DNA of 38,953 bases from Bacteroidota bacterium (lineage in GTDB: Bacteria > Bacteroidota > Bacteroidia > Cytophagales > Cyclobacteriaceae), in the NCBI GenBank assembly GCA_018267195.1, contig JAFDYY010000030.1, forward strand, positions 1 to 38,953, in the 5' to 3' direction. Of this stretch, positions 8,735 to 17,020 are shown piece after piece. Numbering within the stretch: the first letter of the stretch is position 1; every line of letters starts with the position of its first letter. A program made the position numbers and the translations under genes. The notes under the pieces are model-generated. The model had not been told where the DNA came from. It was given only the letters and a program-made list of their open reading frames with translations, and ran no database searches.

Positions 8735-10183
8735 ATGAAGAGTTACCGCGAGCTGATCGAGCAAACCTTTGAGTTTCCGCAGCGCGAGTTTAAAGTGCGC
8801 GATCACGAGTTATTATTTAACGATGTACCGCTGATGGACATCATCAAGCAATACGGTACTCCGTTGCGCTTTACCTACCTGCCGCGCATCAGCGAAAATA
8901 TCCGCTTCGCGCAAACGGCTTTTACCAATGCCATGGAGCGTTTTAAGTACAACGGCTCCTACACCTACTGCTACTGCACCAAGTCTTCGCATTACGATTT
9001 TATTTTAGAGGAAGCCCTGAAGAACGACATTCATATCGAAACGTCTTCCGCTTTTGATATCCCCATTGTGCGTACGCTTTTTGAACGCAATAAAATTTCT
9101 AAAAACACTTACATCTTGTGCAACGGTTTTAAGATGCCGAAGTACAAAGAATATATTACCGAACTAATTAACGATGGCTTTACGTGCGTTCCGATTTTAG
9201 ATAACCTCAACGAAATAGACCATTACGAAAAATGGGCCACCAAGCCCTACCAGGTGGGTATCCGTGTCGCGGCCGATGAAGAACCTAAATTTGAATTTTA
9301 TACTTCGCGGCTGGGCATTCGCTATGGCGACATAAACACTCTCTACAAAGAGAAAATTCAAACCAGCACCAAAGCTTCATTAAAAATGCTCCACTTCTTC
9401 ATCAACACGGGCATTAAAGACACGGCTTATTACTGGAGTGAACTAAGCCGGTTTATTTTTAAATATTGTGAGATTAAAAAAATATGTCCTACGCTGGATT
9501 CGATTGATATTGGGGGCGGATTTCCGGTGAAACAATCGCTCACCTTCCATTACGACTACAAGTATATGATTGAACAGATCGTAGAGAACATTAAATGGAT
9601 TTGCGAGAAGAACAATGTGCCCGTACCCAATATCTTTACCGAGTTTGGAAGTTTTACCGTATCGGAAAGCGGAGGTATTCTATATTCGGTCGTAGATCAG
9701 AAACTGCAAAACGACAAAGAGCTTTGGTATATGATTGATGGCTCTTTCATTACCCACCTGCCCGATGTGTGGGGCCTAAACCAAAAATATATTTTGCTCT
9801 CGGTAAATAAGTGGGACGACCCCTACCATAAAGTAAATGTAGGCGGGCTTACCTGCGACAGCCACGATTACTACAACAGCGAAGCCCATACCGGGGAAGT
9901 GTTTCTTCCGATGATTAACGATGAAGAGAAACTGTTCATCGGATTTTTTCATACCGGTGCCTATCAGGAATCGCTGGGTGGCTATGGCGGCATTCAGCAT
10001 TGCCTCATCCCCGCCCCCAAGCATGTACTGATAGACCGCAATGATGAAGGCGAAATTTCTACCGAATTATTTGCCCCCGAACAAACAGCCGATGGCATGA
10101 TGAAAATTCTCGGCTACTACGAAGAAAAACCGGTAGGCAAAGGCCACCGCAAACACAAAAACCCCATCGGCAGCGTAAAATAA
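8735..10183 (+). CDS. Arginine decarboxylase-like fold-III PLP decarboxylase
   Basis: The 482-residue protein belongs to the alanine-racemase-fold PLP decarboxylases (ornithine/arginine/diaminopimelate type). K83 in YCYCTKSSH is the expected PLP lysine, DIGGGFPV is the glycine-rich phosphate-binding loop, and C374 in GLTCDSHDYY matches the catalytic Cys of the CDS motif. GAYQESLGGYGG completes the active-site set. It looks like the short, single-domain arginine decarboxylase common in Bacteroidota, which makes agmatine for polyamine synthesis. That assignment is from overall resemblance, not from a residue that proves substrate choice. It is divergent from arginase and is followed by a strong terminator 5 bases after the stop. 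Other basic amino acids are possible substrates. Confidence 0.72.
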   Translation: MKSYRELIEQTFEFPQREFKVRDHELLFNDVPLMDIIKQYGTPLRFTYLPRISENIRFAQTAFTNAMERFKYNGSYTYCYCTKSSHYDFILEEALKNDIHIETSSAFDIPIVRTLFERNKISKNTYILCNGFKMPKYKEYITELINDGFTCVPILDNLNEIDHYEKWATKPYQVGIRVAADEEPKFEFYTSRLGIRYGDINTLYKEKIQTSTKASLKMLHFFINTGIKDTAYYWSELSRFIFKYCEIKKICPTLDSIDIGGGFPVKQSLTFHYDYKYMIEQIVENIKWICEKNNVPVPNIFTEFGSFTVSESGGILYSVVDQKLQNDKELWYMIDGSFITHLPDVWGLNQKYILLSVNKWDDPYHKVNVGGLTCDSHDYYNSEAHTGEVFLPMINDEEKLFIGFFHTGAYQESLGGYGGIQHCLIPAPKHVLIDRNDEGEISTELFAPEQTADGMMKILGYYEEKPVGKGHRKHKNPIGSVK

Positions 10184-10213
10184 AAAAAGCCGGAAAAGCT
10201 CCGGCCTTTTTTT
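10183..10213. terminator. Bidirectional intrinsic terminator between convergent genes
   Basis: A 6-bp stem (GCCGGA at 10189-10194, TCCGGC at 10200-10205, loop AAAGC) is flanked by an A run on the left and a T run on the right. It therefore works on both strands, for the arginine decarboxylase gene (+) and the DUF4412 gene (-), which ends at 10229. Confidence 0.88.
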
Positions 10214-10228
10214 AGGTATCTTGTTTTA

Positions 10229-11056
10229 TTAGCGAACTCCGCCAAACATTCCCTGCGTTTCTTTATAATCGCTTGGAATGGTAAACAACGATGAACTCAA
10301 CGTCTCGCGTTTAATATCGGTTACTTCCATAACCATGTTTCCCTGGGGGGTAGTGGTTTCCACTTTTAGCGGCAGGCCTTCCATCCCTTCATAAAACATA
10401 GAGCGGCCTTTGCTCATCTGTTGCCGGGCAAAGGCTTTCATGTCTAATCCTTTAAAATCGGTGGTGGTCCAAATGTTAGAAACCCCGGCATTATTATGTT
10501 CTTCCTTAGGGGTGATCACATACTTGGTGCACGTGTGGCCGAGAATGGTGGTGGTTTCGGTAGTTTTGGTTACCGTGTAATTATTTTCGGTTGTGGCAGG
10601 AGCCTTTCCCGAGGGCATTACTGAGTATGTTTTACTTTCCCGGTCGAGGCGCACACTTTTATCGGGGGTATGTAAAAAATCGCCCGACATCACGCCTCCA
10701 TCCATGGTTACTAACGAATTGTCGCCTTTCACTTTTACGATCATGCCTTTAGGCATCATACTTCCCATCATATCGCCAGACGATGCCCCCTGCATCATTT
10801 TTTCCATGGTGGCTTTCATCTGCGGGTTGCTTTCCATCATGGCTTTAAATTGCGGGTCGTTCATTTTGGCCTGAAGTTCTTTCATCTTGGCCTGATTGGC
10901 CGGGTCGTTCATCTTGCGTTGGCCTTCCGCCATTTTGGCCTTCACGGCCGGGTCGGTAATGTCCATTTTCATAGACCATTTTATCGTTCCCTCAAAGGTT
11001 TGTGCACTAACTATAAATGTTAACCCCACAAACAAGGATGTCATTAATTTTTTCAT
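10229..11056 (-). CDS. DUF4412 domain protein, secreted, Met-rich
   Basis: The 275-residue protein begins with a signal peptide (MKKLMTSLFVGLTFIVSAQ) and the short block FEGTIKWSM typical of DUF4412 proteins. The C-terminal part (TTTILGHTCTKYVITP, then GLPLKVETTTPQGNMVMEV) also fits that family, whose function is unknown. Between them, residues about 30-105 form a predicted helical insert with imperfect repeats of KAKM / KMNDP and about 16 methionines. Its position after the signal peptide places it in the periplasm or outer membrane. It is convergent with the decarboxylase gene and divergent from the RNA methyltransferase gene. No enzyme motif is visible. Confidence 0.75.
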   Translation of the reverse strand: MKKLMTSLFVGLTFIVSAQTFEGTIKWSMKMDITDPAVKAKMAEGQRKMNDPANQAKMKELQAKMNDPQFKAMMESNPQMKATMEKMMQGASSGDMMGSMMPKGMIVKVKGDNSLVTMDGGVMSGDFLHTPDKSVRLDRESKTYSVMPSGKAPATTENNYTVTKTTETTTILGHTCTKYVITPKEEHNNAGVSNIWTTTDFKGLDMKAFARQQMSKGRSMFYEGMEGLPLKVETTTPQGNMVMEVTDIKRETLSSSLFTIPSDYKETQGMFGGVR

Positions 11057-11162
11057 AGATCAGTTTGTTGTTCCAACGAAATTAGGAAGATTTTAAAAAT
11101 AAAAAATCACGGGTTTAGGGGATAGCCGTCTCTATTTTACCAATAGGCTATTATCTTGCAGC

Positions 11163-11945
11163 ATGCATCCTAAAATTACCAGTTCGCAAAATCTTAAAAT
11201 AAAAAGTTTGCTGGCGCTGGAAAAACCACGTGAACGAAAAAACCGGCAACAGTTTTTAATTGAAGGGAAGCGCGAGATAATGTGGGCCGTGGAAGCAGGC
11301 TATACAATAGAAAGTATTTTCTTTTGCGAAGAAATTATTTCGCTGAGCGAAATTTCTGATCCGCTAAAAAAAGATCTCATTCCGGTTTCGAAAGAAGTTT
11401 TTGAAAAAATAGCTGTGCGCGAGGATTCGGGCGGGCTCATGGCCGTAGCCAAACAAAAAACTCATTTGCTTTCGCAGATCGAACTCCGGAAAAACCCGCT
11501 CGTGCTCATTCTGGAAGCCGTAGAAAAGCCCGGAAACCTCGGAGCCATTTTGCGCACGGCCGATGCCGCTGCCGTGGATGCTGTTATCATCTGCGACCCG
11601 CAAACCGATTTCTATAACCCCAACGTAATCCGTTCCAGCGTGGGCTGTGTGTTTACTAATCCGTTGGCGGCTGTTTCATCCGATGAAGCAATTGCTTGGT
11701 TGAAAAAAAATCAAATCAAAATTTTCTGCACTTCGCTGCAAGCATCAAAGCCTTATCATCAAATGGATTTTACACAACCCACGGCCATTGTTATGGGTAC
11801 AGAAGCCACGGGCTTATCAGAAATTTGGACAAAAAATTCGGATGCCAACATCATCATACCCATGCAAGGCAAAATTGACAGCCTGAATGTTTCTAACGCA
11901 GCGGCTGTGGTGGTGTTTGAAGTGTTGAGGCAGAGAGGAAAGTGA
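11163..11945 (+). CDS. TrmH/SpoU family RNA 2'-O-methyltransferase
   Basis: The 260-residue protein has the N-terminal substrate-binding domain of the SpoU family (SSQNLKIKSLLALEKPRERKN, then FLIEGKREI). The knotted SAM-binding domain follows, with motif 1 EKPGNLGAILRTADA (about residues 124-138), motif 2 IVMGTEATGLSE and motif 3 IPMQGKIDSLNVSNAAAV. The reaction is ribose methylation of rRNA or tRNA; the family is dimeric and cytoplasmic. The exact nucleotide cannot be told from sequence. It stands alone between a divergent DUF4412 gene and a convergent hydrolase gene. A TATCTTGC box ends 3 bases before the start codon, so the transcript may be leaderless; this is weak evidence. Confidence 0.88.
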   Translation: MHPKITSSQNLKIKSLLALEKPRERKNRQQFLIEGKREIMWAVEAGYTIESIFFCEEIISLSEISDPLKKDLIPVSKEVFEKIAVREDSGGLMAVAKQKTHLLSQIELRKNPLVLILEAVEKPGNLGAILRTADAAAVDAVIICDPQTDFYNPNVIRSSVGCVFTNPLAAVSSDEAIAWLKKNQIKIFCTSLQASKPYHQMDFTQPTAIVMGTEATGLSEIWTKNSDANIIIPMQGKIDSLNVSNAAAVVVFEVLRQRGK

Positions 11946-12001
11946 GGTTGAGGAGATAGCGTCTGATAGAAAGCAAAAAACACCTTTCCAACTTTTTAGA
12001 T

Positions 12002-12997
12002 TTATTTTTTTGTCATCTTCAATTTCTCTACGGCAAATTTTTCTATGGCTTTTTCCACCGCAGAGATATCTTTCGATACAAGATAAGAACCCAGCACATG
12101 GCCCCCTGCATTCGGTATGGCCACCATCTTCTTCAACGAATCGGGCGTGGCCAGTTGCCGGTTCATCTCTGCCATGGCGCTCACCTTTACCACCGGGTCT
12201 TGTTCGTTTTCATTTTTGTAATAATAAAGGGTAAGGCTCGGGCATTTTATTTTGCTATAAGTGGCCGCATTCATTTTATCTTCGAGCAGCTCCTCCAGTT
12301 GAGTCACGGCTTCCAGGCGGTACGGATTATTCCAATATTTATCTTTCAACGAATCTTTTGGGAAGCTCCGCTCCTTTCCGCCAATTACCCATCGCGCCAT
12401 TTGCAAACCCCACGGGTTGTTCAGCAGCCAGGCATTGGGGTCGTTTATGGCCATGTTGGGCGACATATTGATCAACGCAAAAATATCAGCGGGGTACTCG
12501 GCCGCCAGCATCAGTGCCATGGTGCCACCCGTAGAGGTGCTCATCACAATCACTTTTTTCCCGATGGCCTTGCCAATCGCGAGTGCTTCTTTACTGCTTT
12601 GCCACCAGCGGTCGGGGGTAAAGTACAAAAGCTGATCCACCGTGTCGATGCCGTGGTCGGCCAGGCGCGCGAGGTAAAGATTACAACCAAACTTCTTGGC
12701 AAAATGACGGTGCACCGGATTCCCTTCTTCCTCGCTGGCGGAGAAGCCATGTAAATACACTACACTGTATTCCGTTTTTTTCTTGGTGCTGTCGGCCCAT
12801 ACAATGCGTGCTTCGTTATCGGGTTTCAGGGTATGTTGACTTTCGCGGCCGGCCACATAATTTTCTAATTCTTGTGGCACTTTCGGAACCAACGGCATAG
12901 AAAGATTGAACACTGGTTTTTGGGGTGTCGGGCCTAAAAAATAAATTGCCACGAGTGTTAAAAAAAGAATAGATAGAAGGATAAGTTTGCTTTTCAT
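12002..12997 (-). CDS. Membrane-anchored or secreted alpha/beta hydrolase
   Basis: The 331-residue protein starts with one hydrophobic segment (residues 4-22, MKSKLILLSILFLTLVAIYF), a signal anchor or signal peptide. The alpha/beta hydrolase fold is shown by the oxyanion motif YLHGFSAS (H83-G84), the nucleophile elbow VMSTSTGG with S155, and the C-terminal GGHVLG with H300. The elbow reads SxSxG, not the usual GxSxG. The substrate is unknown; esterase or lipase-like activity is a family-level guess. The gene lies downstream of the porin gene on the same strand, but 190 bases and a hairpin repeat separate them, so it probably has its own promoter. Confidence 0.75.
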   Translation of the reverse strand: MKSKLILLSILFLTLVAIYFLGPTPQKPVFNLSMPLVPKVPQELENYVAGRESQHTLKPDNEARIVWADSTKKKTEYSVVYLHGFSASEEEGNPVHRHFAKKFGCNLYLARLADHGIDTVDQLLYFTPDRWWQSSKEALAIGKAIGKKVIVMSTSTGGTMALMLAAEYPADIFALINMSPNMAINDPNAWLLNNPWGLQMARWVIGGKERSFPKDSLKDKYWNNPYRLEAVTQLEELLEDKMNAATYSKIKCPSLTLYYYKNENEQDPVVKVSAMAEMNRQLATPDSLKKMVAIPNAGGHVLGSYLVSKDISAVEKAIEKFAVEKLKMTKK

Positions 12998-13093
12998 GCA
13001 ACCGATTTTCTGCCCAAGTTAGCAACAGCAATCGGTATAAAAACTTCAGAAAATACAAGGCCTAAAAACTATTGAGCCTTTGTATTAAATCCA

Positions 13094-13191
13094 AATCATG
13101 CAATAGAAAACCTATTGCATGATTGACGAATGAAAAACTACAACCCATGAAGATAAAATACCCAATGATGATTTTCATTGTCAGGGTTAAA
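13094..13191. repeat. Intergenic hairpin repeat, copy 1
   Basis: A 13-bp perfect inverted repeat (13094-13106 and 13112-13124, loop AAAAC) is followed by TTGACGAATG (13123-13132) and a 48-bp block (13143-13190). The reverse complement of that block matches 26931-26978 at 45 of 48 positions. The block runs into the stop codon of the porin gene (13187-13189). Related copies lie at 26855-26978 and 38901-38953. No transposase is nearby. Confidence 0.75.
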
Positions 13192-14566
13192 AGGCCACCT
13201 GGTATTGCACTACCCACTCGGCCAAACGCTTGCTTTCGGCCGGGGCTTGGCCGGCATTCGAAACAAAGTACGGCCGGTTTTGGTAGTTCAGTGAAATTTT
13301 TGAATTGTTCCCGTATATCAGCCAGTTTACTCCTACATTAAAAACATACATAGGGTTGGCCAGACGGTCGTAGCGGGCATACTGAAAATTGGCATACGGT
13401 TGTAATGTGCCTTGGTCGTTTAGCAGGTGATTGCGCAATTTATAGCCTACTTGCACGTAGCCGATATTGCCTGTGCCCAGATAAGGGTAAGCATTGCCGT
13501 AATTAAACTGAGTAAAGTAGCGGTTGGGGTTGGTGGGGGCCGGCTGGTAGGCCGTACGTGTGGCCGGGTTGCTGGCACTTCCTAATTTAATAAAGTTGTA
13601 CCCGTAATCGTAGTGCGAAAACGAAGCATAAGCCGACAGGGCTGTTCCTTTCTTTTCATTGAGTGGGGCATCATAGAATACATCGACCGAAAGCAAAACA
13701 ATATTTTGGCGGGTAGTATCTTTAGTCGCTATATCGGTGTAATGAAATGTGCCGTTTTTCTGATAATAAAATCCGCCCCCAAGGTTAAACACTTTTTTGC
13801 GCCCCTGGTAAGAACCTATGGTGGCCGGACCAAAATTAGATTCGCTTTCTAAAAACTGGTATGAAAAATACCCTTGATATGCCAGGTGTGTAGGCAGGGT
13901 AGAAAATGCCGATGACTCATTGATTGGATCGGCTCCAGAAATTACCCCTGCGGTTTGCAGCATAAATGGTTTGGCTACGGAAACACGGTAATCCAATTTT
14001 TGCAGTTTCCCTTTAGCATACACGCCCAATCTTCGCACAAACTGATCGTACGTGTCGCTGGTTACTTCCTGAAAGGCGGGCGGGTCTATTACCATTATAG
14101 AACTGACCGCTATGTTGGAAAAGCGCGAGGGGCCGTTCCATCCGTTCAGCCCCATGCCAATCGAAAGTTTTTTAGGCACCACGGCATAATCGGCTGTAAT
14201 GTCATGAAAAAAACTACCGGCCTTTCGGGCCGAGAGATAATTGAGATTGTTTTGGCCGAACTGTACAAAAAAATTAACACGGTCGGTAAGTGCTCCGCTT
14301 AATATAAAACGGATACGTCTAATGCTAAAGTCTGTAACATTGGGTTCGGCTTGCGTTACTACTACTGACCCGGGGTTCAGGTCGGTGTAGCGCGCCCAGA
14401 GTTGGGCCGTCATATTCAGAGTGATGTGGTGCCGTTGGGTACTGTCTAACTCCAGGCGCAACCCGTTTTTTAATTTTTCCGGAAATTGGCCAAAGCTATT
14501 CGCCATGCTTAAGGCGAGCCCAACGGTAAATAAAATCTTGATGACTGGTCCGGATTTTTTTTGCAC
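13187..14566 (-). CDS. Outer-membrane porin
   Basis: The 459-residue protein has a signal peptide (MQKKSGPVIKILFTVGLALSMANSFGQ) and no internal transmembrane helices. It has the alternating aromatic strands of a beta barrel (for example FFVQFGQNNL, YQGYFSYQFLES, NIGYVQVGYKL) and ends in aromatic VVQYQVAF, the usual C-terminal signal for barrel insertion. The block FSIRRIRFILSGALTDRVNFFVQFG resembles phosphate-selective porin O/P-like proteins. What it transports cannot be read. Its stop codon lies inside the edge of repeat copy 1, so the repeat block may have replaced the original gene end or the sequence just after it. Confidence 0.77.
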   Translation of the reverse strand: MQKKSGPVIKILFTVGLALSMANSFGQFPEKLKNGLRLELDSTQRHHITLNMTAQLWARYTDLNPGSVVVTQAEPNVTDFSIRRIRFILSGALTDRVNFFVQFGQNNLNYLSARKAGSFFHDITADYAVVPKKLSIGMGLNGWNGPSRFSNIAVSSIMVIDPPAFQEVTSDTYDQFVRRLGVYAKGKLQKLDYRVSVAKPFMLQTAGVISGADPINESSAFSTLPTHLAYQGYFSYQFLESESNFGPATIGSYQGRKKVFNLGGGFYYQKNGTFHYTDIATKDTTRQNIVLLSVDVFYDAPLNEKKGTALSAYASFSHYDYGYNFIKLGSASNPATRTAYQPAPTNPNRYFTQFNYGNAYPYLGTGNIGYVQVGYKLRNHLLNDQGTLQPYANFQYARYDRLANPMYVFNVGVNWLIYGNNSKISLNYQNRPYFVSNAGQAPAESKRLAEWVVQYQVAF

Positions 14567-14672
14567 GCTTAATTATTTCCGGCAAACGTAAGCAGGCTGT
14601 GTTACCCGAATGTTAAGGCAATATTAGGTGATTAACAATCCTTTAAAAGAAAGGTAACATTCCCTGAAAAAA

Positions 14673-15509
14673 TTACTCTTTTTTTCCGCCAAACGGATCT
14701 ATAAACGTAACATCAAACGCAAAGTGAACAAAGTCGTTTAGAAATTGTCCGTAGCTAAAATTTAATTGCTGCATCACGCCCACATCAAAGGCAATTTTCT
14801 TTTTTTCGAATGTATGCCGGAAGTAAGTACATATCCGGTCTTCCGACTGCGCAAACGGGGTCCAGCACAACCCATCATTGGGCTGGCGTTGTTGGGCTTG
14901 TACAAACAATAATTCGTTGGTAAGAATAAAAGAACTCGATTTGGTTTTATTTAATGGGATACCCGCCTGCACTTTTACCCGGTAACGCATCGCCTGAGGC
15001 GATTGATAAAACCGGCTCCAATCGGGCGAATAAAAGTTTCTCCATTCGGGCCGCAGCGAATAGGCCATCGAAAATTTGCCTAATTGATGCCGGTAAAACA
15101 AGCGCAGGTAATATCTTATCTCTCTCCGAATACCCGGAATATCGCTATCGTAAGGCGGAGAATCGGTGTACATATTTTGGCCGCGCAAGCTCAGGCAAAA
15201 ACCCAACTGCCAATGCTTGCCCCACTTGCGGTAGGTCTGTTGTTCTACCACATAAATAGCCTGTCTTTTTAGCACAGATGAGTTGCTCGGATCGCTAAAC
15301 CGCGACATCCCCGCATACGACTGGTTAAACCATTTTTCGCCCAGCGATTGGTGAAATGCCACTACCCCCCACAACACCATGTGTGTATCGTCCAGGCCGG
15401 GCGGAGAAATTTGTGCCCGAAGGGTTACCGGCATTTCGGCCACAAGAAAAAATACATAACAATAAAAAAATAATTTTGTGAGGGAAGGATTCGTAAACGG
15501 AGAAGACAT
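14673..15509 (-). CDS. DUF2490 family outer-membrane protein
   Basis: The 278-residue protein has a hydrophobic N-terminus (residues 12-32, LFFYCYVFFLVAEMPVTLRAQ) that looks like a signal peptide. A beta-strand-rich body follows, with the pattern of DUF2490 proteins (LGEKWFNQSYAGM, RQAIYVVEQQTYRKWGKHWQLGF, FRHTFEKKKIAFDVGVMQQLNF). The family is annotated only as a probable outer-membrane barrel of unknown role. The gene is upstream of the porin gene on the same strand with a 106-base gap, and divergent from the Crp/Fnr-type regulator gene 118 bases away. Functional linkage to either is not shown by the sequence. Confidence 0.65.
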   Translation of the reverse strand: MSSPFTNPSLTKLFFYCYVFFLVAEMPVTLRAQISPPGLDDTHMVLWGVVAFHQSLGEKWFNQSYAGMSRFSDPSNSSVLKRQAIYVVEQQTYRKWGKHWQLGFCLSLRGQNMYTDSPPYDSDIPGIRREIRYYLRLFYRHQLGKFSMAYSLRPEWRNFYSPDWSRFYQSPQAMRYRVKVQAGIPLNKTKSSSFILTNELLFVQAQQRQPNDGLCWTPFAQSEDRICTYFRHTFEKKKIAFDVGVMQQLNFSYGQFLNDFVHFAFDVTFIDPFGGKKE

Positions 15510-15627
15510 TACTAAATGGCCATTATATTAAACAGCAAACTAACAGGTTATTCCCGGTCTGGCAATACCGCTAACAAAATAACTCGTAGCCGTTTGGTAT
15601 GCCAGCTCCATTCATCTACCTTGAATC

Positions 15628-16236
15628 ATGATTTCTAATTCGCTTTTTACCGGAACCTTAAAAGAAGAAGTTCAATCGTTTGGCCAAGTAAAAACCTTCC
15701 CGGCCGGCACCCGCATTTTAAGCGAACAAAGTTACATACAGGTAATACCCATTGTATTGAAAGGAAGCCTGCGTGTAGTGCGCACCGAAAAAGACGGCCG
15801 CGAAATATTGCTTTACTACATCGCCCCGGGTGAAAGTTGTATCATGTCTTTTCTGGGCGGCCTCCACCACGAGCCCAGCCAGGTAATGGCCATAGCCGAA
15901 GAAGAAGCCGAGTTGCTGCTGATACCTGTAGCCAAAGCAGGTGAATGGGTTAAAAAATTTCCCGAATGGACCGATTTCATTTTTAAATTATACCACAAAC
16001 GATTTGAAGAACTGCTGAGCGTGGTCAATGCTATCGCCTTTCAAAAATTAGACGACCGCCTGCTTCATTTGTTAATTCAAAAATCTAAGTTGTTCAACTC
16101 AAAAGAAATAAAAACTACCCATCAGCAACTGGCCCAGGAACTGGGCACCACACGCGAAGTAATTTCGCGCATTATAAAACAAATGGAGCACGATGGCTTA
16201 GTAAAACTCGCCCGAAATAAAATTGTGCTTGTGTGA
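15628..16236 (+). CDS. Crp/Fnr family transcriptional regulator
   Basis: The 202-residue protein has a cyclic-nucleotide-type beta-roll sensor (residues about 18-115, with VLKGSLRVV and LLYYIAPGESC), a long dimerisation helix, and a C-terminal winged helix (TTHQQLAQELGTTREVISRIIKQMEHDGLV, about 160-190). It lacks the N-terminal cysteine cluster of Fnr, so it is unlikely to be a 4Fe-4S oxygen sensor; the ligand is unknown. It lies directly upstream of the redox operon. A perfect CRP-type dyad overlaps its stop codon, which makes it the obvious regulator of the next genes. A TACCTTGA box close to the start codon may be its -7 element. Confidence 0.88.
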   Translation: MISNSLFTGTLKEEVQSFGQVKTFPAGTRILSEQSYIQVIPIVLKGSLRVVRTEKDGREILLYYIAPGESCIMSFLGGLHHEPSQVMAIAEEEAELLLIPVAKAGEWVKKFPEWTDFIFKLYHKRFEELLSVVNAIAFQKLDDRLLHLLIQKSKLFNSKEIKTTHQQLAQELGTTREVISRIIKQMEHDGLVKLARNKIVLV

Positions 16237-16247
16237 CTAAAATCACA
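16232..16247. promoter_or_regulatory. CRP-type operator TGTGA-N6-TCACA
   Basis: Bases 16232-16236 (TGTGA) and 16243-16247 (TCACA) form a perfect CRP/FNR-superfamily dyad with a 6-base spacer (CTAAAA). Its left arm contains the TGA stop of the regulator gene. The first gene of the redox operon starts at 16292. A weak -7-like TACTTTTA at 16270-16277 would put the dyad centre close to -41, the classical activator position. Binding by the adjacent Crp/Fnr-type protein is inferred. Confidence 0.65.
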
Positions 16248-16291
16248 TACTTCGCAGCACCAAGCCAGTACTTTTACTGAAAATTAATTCT

Positions 16292-16510
16292 ATGAAAAAG
16301 AACATGGGCTTTACCGACCGGGTTATACGCATACTGGCGGCAGCCGTTATCGTTACGCTCTACTTTGCCAATATTATCAGCGGCACGGTAGCTGCTATTT
16401 TGCTGGCGTTGGCCACCGTATTTGTCCTTACCAGTTTTATCAGCTTCTGCCCACTGTATTTGCCTTTTGGGCTGAATACATCTAAATCTAAAAATAAAAA
16501 TGAAGAATGA
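16292..16510 (+). CDS. DUF2892 (YgaP-type) small membrane protein
   Basis: The 72-residue protein begins with MKKNMGFTDRVIRILAAAV, the conserved start of DUF2892 proteins, and has two transmembrane helices (about residues 12-28 and 32-52). In the rhodanese YgaP this domain is fused to the sulfurtransferase; here the rhodanese is a separate gene 190 bases downstream in the same operon. One cysteine (FCPLY) follows the second helix. The stop overlaps the next start by four bases (ATGA at 16507-16510), indicating translational coupling. Confidence 0.85.
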   Translation: MKKNMGFTDRVIRILAAAVIVTLYFANIISGTVAAILLALATVFVLTSFISFCPLYLPFGLNTSKSKNKNEE

Positions 16511-16692
16511 AGAAGTACGCTCTGGAAATAATTGGGGTTGGCATTGGCAGCGTGGCCGGGTGGCTCTATTGGAAATACATCGGCTGTACTTCGGGCAGTT
16601 GCCCCATTACTTCTAATCCGCTTCACTCTTCGCTTTATGGAGCGGGCATGGGGGGATTACTCTTTGGAATGTTTAAAAAAGAAAACAAATAA
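16507..16692 (+). CDS. DUF6132 family small membrane protein
   Basis: The 61-residue protein has a hydrophobic N-terminal helix (residues 5-22), the conserved block YWKYIGCTSGSCPITSNP with two cysteines (C27, C32), and a second glycine-rich helix (SLYGAGMGGLLFGMF). This is the pattern of the DUF6132 family, of unknown function. The paired cysteines near the membrane and the thiol-enzyme neighbours suggest a role in membrane redox or sulfur handling; this is inference. It overlaps the upstream gene by 4 bases and precedes the rhodanese by 7. Confidence 0.8.
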   Translation: MKKYALEIIGVGIGSVAGWLYWKYIGCTSGSCPITSNPLHSSLYGAGMGGLLFGMFKKENK

Positions 16693-16699
16693 AAAATAT

Positions 16700-17014
16700 A
16701 TGATAGAAACGATTAAAAAAGCGTTGGGTATGAGTCCGTCTGCCGACTATGCCCAACTGGTAAAAGAAGGCGCTGTTATTTTAGATGTACGCAGCAAAGG
16801 CGAATATGCCGGTGGCCACATTAAAAACTCGATCAATATTTCGGTTGATCAACTACAAAATAATTTGCACCGCCTAACCGATAAAAACAAGGTAATCATT
16901 ACATGCTGTGCCTCGGGCATGCGCAGCGGAAACGCGAAACGGATTTTAGAATCGAACGGATACAACCAAGTGCACAACGGAGGAAGTTGGGCTAGTTTGC
17001 AACATAAAATTTAA
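16700..17014 (+). CDS. Single-domain rhodanese-like sulfurtransferase
   Basis: The best start is the ATG at 16700, giving 104 residues that begin MIETIKKALG. Upstream in-frame starts would overlap the DUF6132 gene and add unrelated sequence. The rhodanese domain is clear: VILDVRSKGEYAGGHIKNSINI and the active-site loop CASGMR with catalytic C70 (preceded by C69). It would transfer sulfane sulfur between thiols in the cytoplasm. It sits 7 bases after DUF6132 and 6 bases before the OsmC gene. With the free DUF2892 protein it may recreate a YgaP-like pair. Confidence 0.9.
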   Translation: MIETIKKALGMSPSADYAQLVKEGAVILDVRSKGEYAGGHIKNSINISVDQLQNNLHRLTDKNKVIITCCASGMRSGNAKRILESNGYNQVHNGGSWASLQHKI

Positions 17015-17020
17015 AATAAT

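Noticed and set aside
12098..12754. A 218-codon + strand frame opposite the alpha/beta hydrolase gene
   Set aside because: The opposite strand encodes a complete hydrolase with catalytic residues; the frame's protein is rich in His/Arg/Gly with no recognisable pattern.
16532..16699. Longer rhodanese protein starting inside the DUF6132 gene
   Set aside because: The extra sequence is out-of-frame DUF6132 coding DNA; the ATG at 16700 gives a normal rhodanese start 7 bases after the DUF6132 stop.
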